Assembly: GCA_963732345.1 (NCBI GenBank)
Contig: CAVSZI010000002.1
Location: 62,001-126,000 of the forward strand
DNA from: Bog-532 sp963732345
Lineage (GTDB): Bacteria; Actinomycetota; Actinomycetes; Streptosporangiales; Streptosporangiaceae
Direction: 5' to 3'
Length of the DNA: 64,000 nt
Below are positions 57,423-64,000 of this stretch, piece after piece. The position numbers and the translations under genes were made by a program. Numbering within the stretch: position 1 is the stretch's first letter; each line of letters starts with the position of its first letter. Under the pieces are notes generated by a model that was not told where the DNA came from, searched no databases, and was given only the letters and a program-made list of their open reading frames with translations.

Positions 57423-57469
57423 ATTTGTGGCGGCTTTTCCGCGGTATCTGCGGAAAAGCCGCCACAAAT
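57423..57469 (+). terminator. Perfect 20-bp hairpin between carA and carB
   Basis: ATTTGTGGCGGCTTTTCCGC (57423-57442) is exactly inverted at 57450-57469 around a GGTATCT loop. There is no following U-tract. It stands 12 bases after the carA stop and 124 before carB. Options are an attenuator, a processing site that adjusts the CarA:CarB ratio, or a short inserted palindrome. Confidence 0.75.
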
Positions 57470-57592
57470 AACGACGGAACCCTCCGGGGCGGCGGTGATT
57501 CGCAGGACTCCTGGGACAGGTGTGGTGCGCACAGTGCGTGAACGGCGCGAGCAGCGTGGACAGCAGAAGCGTAGAGATAACGGGAGCGCGTG

Positions 57593-60500
57593 ATGCCGCG
57601 TCGCAGTGACCTGAAGTCGGTGCTGGTCATCGGGTCCGGGCCGATCGTGATCGGCCAGGGCTGTGAGTTCGACTACTCCGGGACCCAGGCGTGCCGAGTC
57701 CTCAAGCAGCAGGGCATAAGGGTCAGCCTGGTCAACTCCAACCCGGCGACGATCATGACGGACCCCGAGTTCGCCGACGCCACCTACGTCGAGCCGATCA
57801 CGATCGACGTGCTCGAGAAGGTTATCGCGATCGAGCGCCCGGACGCGGTGCTGCCCACCCTGGGCGGCCAGACCGCGCTGAACGCCGCGGTGGAACTGCA
57901 CGAGGCGGGGATCCTGGCCCGGTACGGCACCGAGCTGATCGGGGCGCGGATCGACGCGATCAAGGCCGGCGAGGACCGCGAGCGGTTCAAGGAGATCGTG
58001 ACCAGCCTGCCGCCCCTGGGCGGCGGAGCCGACGGTCCCGGTGAGGTGCCCGAGGTCCCGGACAGCCGCATCTGCCACTCCCTGGAGGGGGTCTTCACCG
58101 CGGCCGGACAGCTCGGCTACCCAGTCGTCGTCCGCCCCTCCTACACCCTCGGCGGGAGCGGCTCCGGCATCGCCCGCACACCCGATGAGCTGCGCCGCAT
58201 CGCCGGTGCCGGGCTGGACGCCAGCCCCACCACCGAAGTCCTGCTGGAGGAGTCCATCCTCGGCTGGAAGGAGTTCGAGCTCGAGCTCATGCGCGACCGC
58301 AATGACAACGTGGTCGTGGTCTGCTCGATCGAGAATATCGACCCGATGGGCGTGCACACCGGCGACTCGGTGACCGTGGCCCCCGCGATGACCCTCACCG
58401 ACCGCGAGTACCAGCGGATGCGCGACACCGCGATCGCGATCGTCCGCGCGGTCGGGGTGGACACCGGCGGCTGCAACATCCAGTTCGCGGTGCACCCGCA
58501 GACCGGGCGCATGGTCGTCATCGAGATGAACCCCCGGGTGTCCCGCTCCTCGGCGCTGGCCTCCAAGGCGACCGGCTTCCCGATCGCCAAGATCGCGGCC
58601 AAGCTCGCCATCGGCTACTCCCTCGACGAGATCCCGAACGACATCACCGGTCAGACTCCCGCCTGTTTCGAGCCCGCGCTCGACTACGTGGTGGTCAAGA
58701 CGCCCCGGTTCGCGTTCGAGAAGTTCCCCAGTGCCGACACCGAGCTCACCACGCACATGAAGTCGGTGGGCGAGGCCATGGCCATCGGGCGGTCCTTCCC
58801 CGAGGCGATGCAGAAGGCGCTCCGTTCGATGGAGTCCCGCGGAGCCCCGTTCGGCTGGAATGAACCACCGGGCGACGTGGCGGAACTGCTGCGCCGCTGC
58901 GCCGTCCCGCACGACGGCCGCCTGGGCACCGTCCACCAGGCCCTGCGCGCAGGGGCCAGTGTGGCCGACGTGGTGGCGGCGAGTGCGATCGATCCCTGGT
59001 TCGTCGACCAGATCGCGCAGATCCAGGAAATAGCCGAACGGACGTCCGGCAGGGCCGCCCCGGGTGCGGGCACGTCCGCCCAGCAGGTTCCGCTGGACGC
59101 CGAGACGCTGCGGGTGGCCAAGGGGTTCGGGTTCTCTGATGCCCAGATCGGCCAGCTGCGCGGGATGAGCGAGGCCAGCGTCCGGGAGATCCGCTGGGGT
59201 CTGGGCGTGCGGCCGGTGTTCCACGCGGTGGACACCTGCGCGGCCGAATTCGCCGCCCGCACCCCCTACCTGTACTCCACCTACGACGACGAGACCGAGG
59301 TCCCGCCCGGGGACCGGCCCAAGGTGATCATCCTGGGCAGCGGGCCGAACCGGATCGGCCAGGGCATCGAGTTCGACTACGCCTGCGTGCACGCGTCGTT
59401 CGCGCTGGCCGACGCCGGTTACGAGACGGTCATGGTCAACTGCAACCCCGAGACCGTCTCGACCGACTACGACACGTCCGGGCGGCTGTACTTCGAGCCG
59501 CTGACCCTGGAGGACGTGCTCGAGGTGGTGCACGCCGAGCAGGCCAGCGGCCCGCTCGCGGGCGTGATCGTCCAGCTCGGCGGGCAGACCCCGCTGGGCC
59601 TGGCGCGGGCCCTGGAGGCGGCCGGCGTGCCCATCGTCGGGACCAGCCCGGAGGCCATCCACCTGGCCGAGGATCGCGGCGCGTTCGCCGGGGTGCTCGC
59701 CGCGGCGGGTCTGGCGGCGCCGAGGTACGGCATGGCCACCTCGGTGGAGCAGGCTCAGCAGGTGGCTGGGAAGATCGGCTATCCGGTCCTGGTCCGGCCG
59801 TCCTACGTGCTCGGCGGCCGCGGCATGGAGATCGTTTACGACGACGACACGCTGGCCTCTTACGTGCGGCGCGCGACGCAGGCCAGCCCCGAACATCCCG
59901 TGCTCATCGACCGCTTCCTGGACGACGCGATCGAGATCGACGTGGACGCGCTGTACGACGGCGAGGACCTGTACCTGGGCGGCGTGATGGAGCATATCGA
60001 GGAGGCCGGAATCCACTCCGGCGACTCGGCGTGCGCGCTGCCGCCGATCACGCTGGGCCACGCCGACATCGAGGCCATCCGCGACGCCACCAGGCGGATC
60101 GCGGCCGGGGTCGGCGTACGTGGCCTGCTCAACGTCCAGTACGCGCTGGCCGCTGGGGTGCTGTATGTGCTCGAGGCGAACCCGCGGGCCTCGCGTACCG
60201 TCCCGTTCGTCTCCAAGGCGACTGCGGTCCCGCTGGCCAAGGCGGCGGCCCGGGTCATGCTCGGCGCTACCATCGCGGGCCTGCGCGCCGAGGGGCTCCT
60301 GCCGCCCACCGGCGACGGCGGCACCCTCCCGCTGGACGCCCCGGTGGCGGTCAAGGAGGCGGTGCTGCCGTTCGGCCGGTTCCGCAACACCCAGGGCGAG
60401 GGCGTGGACACCGTGCTCGGCCCGGAGATGCGCTCCACCGGCGAGGTAATGGGCATCGACGAGATGTTCGGCACGGCGTACGCCAAGTCGCAGGCCGCCG

Positions 60501-60961
60501 TTTACGGGTCCCTGCCGGTCAAGGGGCGGGTGTTCGTCTCGGTCGCCAACCGGGACAAGCGCTCCATGGTGTTCCCGGTCAAGCGCCTCGCCGATCTGCG
60601 CTTCGAGATCTGGGCGACCCGGGGCACCGCAGAGGTCCTGCGCCGTAACGGCGTGCGTGCCAAGATCGTCCGTAAGCACAGCGACGGCCCCGGGCCCGAC
60701 GGCGAGCCGACCGTCGTCACCCGAATCCTGGACGGCGAGGTGGACCTCATCGTCAACACACCGTTCGGCAGTCCCGGGCACACCGGTCCCCGCCTCGACG
60801 GGTACGAGATCCGCTCGGCTGCGGTCCGCCGGGGGGTCCCGTGCGTGACGACCGTGCCGGGCCTGGGCGCCGCGGTGCAGGGCATCGAGGCCATCATCCG
60901 CGGTGAGGTCGGCGTACGGTCGCTGCAGGAGCACGCGGAGCGCCTGCGCAGTGCCGACTGA
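57593..60961 (+). CDS. carB: Carbamoyl-phosphate synthase large subunit
   Basis: 1,122 aa from ATG 57593 (GGGAG upstream; GTG 57590 in the same frame is an alternative). The two homologous ATP-grasp halves are clear: SVLVIGSGPIVIGQGCEFDYSGTQACRVLK at the start and KVIILGSGPNRIGQGIEFDYACVHASFAL near residue 580. YPVVVRPSYTLGGSGSGIA and YPVLVRPSYVLGGRGMEIVYDD are the ATP-binding pairs. The C-terminal 140 residues form the MGS-like allosteric domain. It makes carbamoyl phosphate for both pyrimidines and arginine. In Streptomyces pyrD follows; here it does not. Confidence 0.98.
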   Translation: MPRRSDLKSVLVIGSGPIVIGQGCEFDYSGTQACRVLKQQGIRVSLVNSNPATIMTDPEFADATYVEPITIDVLEKVIAIERPDAVLPTLGGQTALNAAVELHEAGILARYGTELIGARIDAIKAGEDRERFKEIVTSLPPLGGGADGPGEVPEVPDSRICHSLEGVFTAAGQLGYPVVVRPSYTLGGSGSGIARTPDELRRIAGAGLDASPTTEVLLEESILGWKEFELELMRDRNDNVVVVCSIENIDPMGVHTGDSVTVAPAMTLTDREYQRMRDTAIAIVRAVGVDTGGCNIQFAVHPQTGRMVVIEMNPRVSRSSALASKATGFPIAKIAAKLAIGYSLDEIPNDITGQTPACFEPALDYVVVKTPRFAFEKFPSADTELTTHMKSVGEAMAIGRSFPEAMQKALRSMESRGAPFGWNEPPGDVAELLRRCAVPHDGRLGTVHQALRAGASVADVVAASAIDPWFVDQIAQIQEIAERTSGRAAPGAGTSAQQVPLDAETLRVAKGFGFSDAQIGQLRGMSEASVREIRWGLGVRPVFHAVDTCAAEFAARTPYLYSTYDDETEVPPGDRPKVIILGSGPNRIGQGIEFDYACVHASFALADAGYETVMVNCNPETVSTDYDTSGRLYFEPLTLEDVLEVVHAEQASGPLAGVIVQLGGQTPLGLARALEAAGVPIVGTSPEAIHLAEDRGAFAGVLAAAGLAAPRYGMATSVEQAQQVAGKIGYPVLVRPSYVLGGRGMEIVYDDDTLASYVRRATQASPEHPVLIDRFLDDAIEIDVDALYDGEDLYLGGVMEHIEEAGIHSGDSACALPPITLGHADIEAIRDATRRIAAGVGVRGLLNVQYALAAGVLYVLEANPRASRTVPFVSKATAVPLAKAAARVMLGATIAGLRAEGLLPPTGDGGTLPLDAPVAVKEAVLPFGRFRNTQGEGVDTVLGPEMRSTGEVMGIDEMFGTAYAKSQAAVYGSLPVKGRVFVSVANRDKRSMVFPVKRLADLRFEIWATRGTAEVLRRNGVRAKIVRKHSDGPGPDGEPTVVTRILDGEVDLIVNTPFGSPGHTGPRLDGYEIRSAAVRRGVPCVTTVPGLGAAVQGIEAIIRGEVGVRSLQEHAERLRSAD

Positions 60962-61318
60962 CGGTGCCTGCGCGATGCCGACTGACTCGGCCCGCGGTAC
61001 GGTGCCGGATAGCACGAGCCGGACGGCGCGGGACTGGCCGCGCGGTAACTGTGATGCGCGACGCAATCGTGGCCACGGTGCATTACTCTCGGGGACGGCT
61101 GCGGATATTTTTGCGCAGGCCAGGTTGACAGGTGCATCTCCCGCGGCTCGTCGCGATGCACCGGCGGCCACGGACGGACGGTGCCGCTCGCGTGGCGGCA
61201 CCCCAGCCAATAGCGCCCTGAAGAGCGGGTGTGATGTGAGCACTGTGAGCGCTAACACGAAGCCGCGGCCGGTGCACCCGGAGCGGAATAATGCTGGGCA
61301 CAAGTCGAAGGAGTGGCC
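60962..61318. other. Gap between carB and pyrF, pyrD absent
   Basis: About 360 bases with no credible gene. In Streptomyces a dihydroorotate dehydrogenase gene (pyrD) lies in this place. No frame here has its motifs, so pyrD must be coded elsewhere if this operon makes UMP. Confidence 0.6.
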
Positions 61319-62023
61319 TTGAGCAAGCCTGCGCCAGTCGCCGTCGCGCTGGACGCACCCGATCTCGAAACCGCCGCGCGCTGGGCCGCCCTGGTGACGC
61401 CGCACGTGAGCACGGTGAAGATCGGCCTGGAGCTGTACCTGCGATACGGCCCGGATGTGGTCGCCTCGATCAGGGGAGCCAGTGGCGTACGCGTCTTCCT
61501 GGACCTCAAGCTGCATGACATTCCCGCGACCGTCGCGGGAGCCGCGCGGACCGTCGCGCGCCTGCACCCCGACCTGCTGACCGTGCACGCGAGCGGCGGC
61601 GCCGACGTCATCCGCGCCGCCGCGGAGGGCGCCCCGGGCACGACGATCGCCGCGGTCACCCTCCTCACCTCGCTGAACGAGGAACAGATGACCCGGATCG
61701 GAGTGACGGGCAGCGTGCACGACACGGTCCTGCGGCTCTCCGCGCTCGCGGTCGAAGCCGGCGCCCAGGGCATCGTCTGCTCGCCGCGTGAGGTCAGCGC
61801 GGTCCGGGCCGAGGTAGGACCCGACATCATGCTCATCACTCCCGGCGTGCGGCCTGCGGGCTCGGCCGCCTACGATCAGGCCCGGGTAGCCACGCCCGAG
61901 GAGGCCATCAAGGCCGGTTCCGACCTGCTGGTGATCGGGCGCCCGATCACCAGGGCTCCCGATCCCGGCGCGGCCGCGGCCACCGTGGCGGCCGCCCTGC
62001 GGCGGCTCACGCCAGCTGGCTAG
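61319..62023 (+). CDS. pyrF: Orotidine-5'-phosphate decarboxylase
   Basis: 234 aa. VALDAPDLETAARWAALVTPHVSTVKIGLELYLRYGPD at the start, the catalytic FLDLKLHDIPATVAGA (D-x-K-x-x-D) near residue 63, TVHASGGADVIRAA, and the phosphate-binding LITPGVRPAGSAAYDQARVATPEEAIKAGSDLLVIGRPI. All class-I residues are kept. TTG 61319 is preferred because GAAGGAG ends seven bases before; a GTG at 61313 would be too close. Last step of UMP synthesis. Confidence 0.96.
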   Translation: MSKPAPVAVALDAPDLETAARWAALVTPHVSTVKIGLELYLRYGPDVVASIRGASGVRVFLDLKLHDIPATVAGAARTVARLHPDLLTVHASGGADVIRAAAEGAPGTTIAAVTLLTSLNEEQMTRIGVTGSVHDTVLRLSALAVEAGAQGIVCSPREVSAVRAEVGPDIMLITPGVRPAGSAAYDQARVATPEEAIKAGSDLLVIGRPITRAPDPGAAAATVAAALRRLTPAG

Positions 62024-62707
62024 CAGACACCGCGGGTGAGCTACCGTGAAATGTCACCCTGAAGCGGAGCCTGGTAAGGAAGCGGCAAGCGCGTGCGGTA
62101 TGTCATCACACAGATTCGTATGCAGATGATTGGCCGTTTGGCTTCACCATAGGATGCACATAGCGTTGAAACGTAAAATATTCACTCGCCGCGTAACTTC
62201 GGCCGCAGGCTCGTTTCCATGGGATTGCAGCGCCTTGGTGTTCGGCTCTGTGTGGACCCCGGGGGAGTGGCGACAGGCGCCGTATGGAGTAACGGCTTCA
62301 GTCACCTGGAGGCGGTCATCATATGCGTGATGCGGCGGTGGCCAAATCAGTGAACCGATGCAGGCTCGATGCGCGCGGCGTGTGCGCAGCGTATTGACCG
62401 CGGCGGCGGTGCGGTAATCTCTCCACCCCTGTTCAGGAACGGCGCCAGTTGGCTTACTCTTGCGGTGGTGCCCATCGCAGCACCCCTGGTGACAGAGGCG
62501 CTGCGGGCAATGGTTCATGGCCGGCAAGGCGGTCGGGAGAGCGTTTGACCGTTGGTTGCTTGCCCAATGTGATCGAATGACCACCCAGAGTAATATCGTT
62601 AAAATTTATTATGGCGCAAACGGGGATTCGCGTTGCCGAAAGGTACGCTTACTCGCTAGTTTCCCCCCCACCAACGTTTTTACCAACGAAACCCGAGGTG
62701 ACCTCGA
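62024..62707. other. Upstream region of mihF, no gene seen
   Basis: Nearly 700 bases without a supported gene. It contains A/T-rich tracts unusual for the genome at 62150-62180 and 62590-62612 (TAATATCGTTAAAATTTATT), typical for a strong promoter of an abundant nucleoid protein. Confidence 0.5.
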
Positions 62708-63028
62708 GTGGCTCTTCCCCCCCTCACTCCTGACCAGCGCGCTGCGGCCTTGGAGAAGGCCGCCAGAGCGCGTAAAGAACGCGCAGAGGTGAAGAATCGC
62801 CTCAAGCGCGGAGCCACAACGCTCTCCGCCGTCATCAAGGAAGGCTCGACCGATGACATCATTGGCAAGATGAAGGTCTCGGCCTTGCTCGAGTCGATGC
62901 CTGGCGTCGGCAAGGTCCGGGCCAAGCAGATCATGGAACGGCTCGGCATCGCCGAGTCCCGCCGCGTGCGCGGGCTCGGTGCGAACCAGCGCTCGGCGCT
63001 GGAGCACGAGTTCGGTTCGGACATCTGA
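62708..63028 (+). CDS. mihF: Actinobacterial integration host factor (mIHF/sIHF)
   Basis: 106 aa. MALPPLTPDQRAAALEKAARARKERAEVKNRLKRG, then the helix-two-turn-helix VSALLESMPGVGKVRAKQIMERLGIAESRRVRGLGANQRSALEHEF. It is almost identical to Streptomyces sIHF and mycobacterial mIHF, basic nucleoid proteins that bend DNA and are needed for normal development. GTG 62708 follows GAGGTGA. The gene stands just before gmk in most actinobacteria, which is also the case here. It was first recognised as the host factor for L5 phage integrase, so it could aid the integrases in this window. Confidence 0.97.
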   Translation: MALPPLTPDQRAAALEKAARARKERAEVKNRLKRGATTLSAVIKEGSTDDIIGKMKVSALLESMPGVGKVRAKQIMERLGIAESRRVRGLGANQRSALEHEFGSDI

Positions 63029-63063
63029 GGCGGCCAGCGGAATCCGGGAGCGGGCAGCAGGGC

Positions 63064-63729
63064 ATGGCCGCCGGGTCCGGAGTTTTCTCCCGCGGCTCCG
63101 CCACCCCCGGCGGAGCCGCGAGGATCGGCGGTGGATACTGCCCTTCCATGCGGAAGTTCTCCCGGCTGACCGTGCTCTCCGGGCCCTCCGGGGTCGGGAA
63201 GAGCACGGTCATCGCGGAACTGCGCCGGTTCTGCCCCGACCTGTGGCTCTCGGTCTCGGTCACAACGCGGTCGCCGCGGGCGGGGGAGGTCAACGGGCGC
63301 GAATATTTCTTTGTCGACGACAAGGAATTCGACCGGATGGTCGACGAAGGCGAGCTACTGGAATGGGCGGAGTTCGCCGGCAATAAGTACGGAACGCCGC
63401 GAAACCCCCTTGAAGAGAAGCTGGCCGCCGGGATTCCGTGCCTCCTGGAGATCGACCTGGAGGGGGCGCGGCAGGTGCGGCGGAGCATGCCCGACGCCCG
63501 CCTGGTCTTCCTGGCCCCCCCGTCCTGGGCGGAGCTGGTCCGCAGGCTCACGAGGCGCGGGACCGAGCCGCCCGAGGTTGTGCAGCGGCGCCTGGCTGCG
63601 GCGCGCCGCGAGCTGGCTGCGGAGAGCGAATTCGACATCACGCTGGTCAACACGTCCGTCCAGGAGGTGTGCCACCAGGTGGTAACGTTGGTCTTCGGCT
63701 CGGATGAGCAATGCTCCGATGAGCAATAA
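63064..63729 (+). CDS. gmk: Guanylate kinase
   Basis: 221 aa from ATG 63064; a second ATG at 63148 would give a 193-aa protein that begins just before the conserved part. P-loop LSGPSGVGKSTVI, GMP-binding SVTTRSPRAGEVNGREYFFVD, EWAEFAGNKYGTPRNPLEE, and LLEIDLEGARQVRRSMPDARLVFLAPPSW are intact. It phosphorylates GMP to GDP. The tail has a short repeat (CSDEQ twice). ATG 63064 has a GGAG 14 bases upstream, which is not ideal. rpoZ follows after 25 bases. Confidence 0.96.
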   Translation: MAAGSGVFSRGSATPGGAARIGGGYCPSMRKFSRLTVLSGPSGVGKSTVIAELRRFCPDLWLSVSVTTRSPRAGEVNGREYFFVDDKEFDRMVDEGELLEWAEFAGNKYGTPRNPLEEKLAAGIPCLLEIDLEGARQVRRSMPDARLVFLAPPSWAELVRRLTRRGTEPPEVVQRRLAAARRELAAESEFDITLVNTSVQEVCHQVVTLVFGSDEQCSDEQ

Positions 63730-63754
63730 GCAATAACCAGAGGAAAGGCGTGAC

Positions 63755-64000
63755 GTGGCAGGGACTCCCGCCGCAGATGGCATTATCAACCCGCCGATCG
63801 ACGACCTGCTCAATGTCGTGGACAGCAAGTACCAGCTCGTGATCATGGCCGCGAAGCGGGCGCGGCAGATCAACGCGTACTACTCGCAGCTGGGCGAAGG
63901 CCTGCTCGAGTACGTGGGCCCGCTGGTGGAGACCCGGGTCCAGGAGAAGCCGCTGTCGATCGCACTGCGCGAAGTGCGTGAGGGGCTTCTCACGGTCGAG
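63755..64000 (+). CDS. rpoZ: RNA polymerase omega subunit (cut by the window end)
   Basis: 82 codons are visible, with no stop before the window ends. GTG 63755 follows AGAGGAAAGG. The product MAGTPAADGIINPPIDDLLNVVDSKYQLVIMAAKRARQINAYYSQLGEGLLEYVGPLVETRVQEKPLSIALREVREGLLTVE is a standard actinobacterial omega: the VDSKYxLVxxAAKRARQIN helix contacts beta-prime. gmk-rpoZ linkage is conserved in nearly all bacteria. Confidence 0.97.
   Translation, partial: MAGTPAADGIINPPIDDLLNVVDSKYQLVIMAAKRARQINAYYSQLGEGLLEYVGPLVETRVQEKPLSIALREVREGLLTVE

Noticed and set aside
57408..57593. 61-codon gene coupled between carA and carB
   Set aside because: Most of it is the perfect palindrome and low-complexity arginine-rich sequence. 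The overlaps at both ends follow from the carA stop and carB start. Not listed as a gene.
57317..61720. 1,467-aa frame on the minus strand opposite carB
   Set aside because: It is an antisense shadow caused by high third-position GC; carB has full-length homology and a ribosome site. Similar long shadows lie opposite cobQ (27308-29818) and the GH2 gene (48242-50626).

Overview
The window is high-GC DNA from an actinomycete, probably a filamentous one. A BldD-type regulator sits beside the run pyrR-pyrB-pyrC-carA-carB-pyrF-mihF-gmk-rpoZ, genes start with ATG, GTG or TTG behind purine-rich ribosome sites, and most neighbours overlap by 4 bases. Genus and species cannot be fixed from the sequence alone.

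Layout. (1) 1-5.8 kb is a decayed mobile-DNA zone: the 3' half of a tRNA-Thr gene (an attachment-site scar), an IS607-type element (serine transposase plus TnpB), a truncated HAD phosphatase, an 82-bp inverted-repeat insertion-sequence relic and a frameshifted phosphoesterase. (2) 6-12.3 kb is the right-hand part of a pSAM2-like integrative element: GntR repressor plus EamA exporter, anti-sigma-like ATPase, rolling-circle Rep, Xis and tyrosine integrase. It ends at a partial tRNA-Arg repeat. (3) 12.3-23.9 kb is a second, complete-looking actinomycete integrative and conjugative element (AICE) inserted at the same tRNA-Arg(TCT). It carries FtsK-type transfer ATPase, Rep, Xis, Int, two repressor-like modules and a cargo gene that reads as a pore-forming-toxin-like fold joined to a beta/gamma-crystallin domain. 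(4) 24.4-32.5 kb is host DNA: APH-like kinase, a CobD-CobQ fusion, HAD hydrolase, Ohr, ThiE, MetF and a GNAT acetyltransferase. (5) 32.58-46.88 kb is a third integrated element, using a large serine integrase. It holds HNH and Mrr-like nucleases, a transfer operon (replication-relaxation-like protein, membrane FtsK/TraB-like ATPase, J-domain membrane protein) and two copies of a 1,110-bp mobile element that encodes only a DUF6431 protein. (6) 46.97-64 kb is host DNA again: flavin monooxygenase, secreted GH2 glycosidase, HEPN protein, bldD and the pyrimidine operon running into mihF, gmk and rpoZ.

How it fits together. Regions 2 and 3 are accretions at one tRNA gene, each with its own Rep-Xis-Int block. 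Region 5 can be closed back into a circle on paper, because its two ends recombine into a palindromic attB and a palindromic attP. In that circle the integrase reading frame runs through attP and gains 24 residues, so the integrase C-terminus differs between the integrated and circular states. The pyrimidine genes form one translationally coupled operon from pyrR to carA. A perfect 20-bp hairpin lies between carA and carB, and a perfect CRP-type site (TGTGA-N6-TCACA) lies between bldD and pyrR. Several host genes carry in-frame low-complexity insertions made of short tandem repeats.
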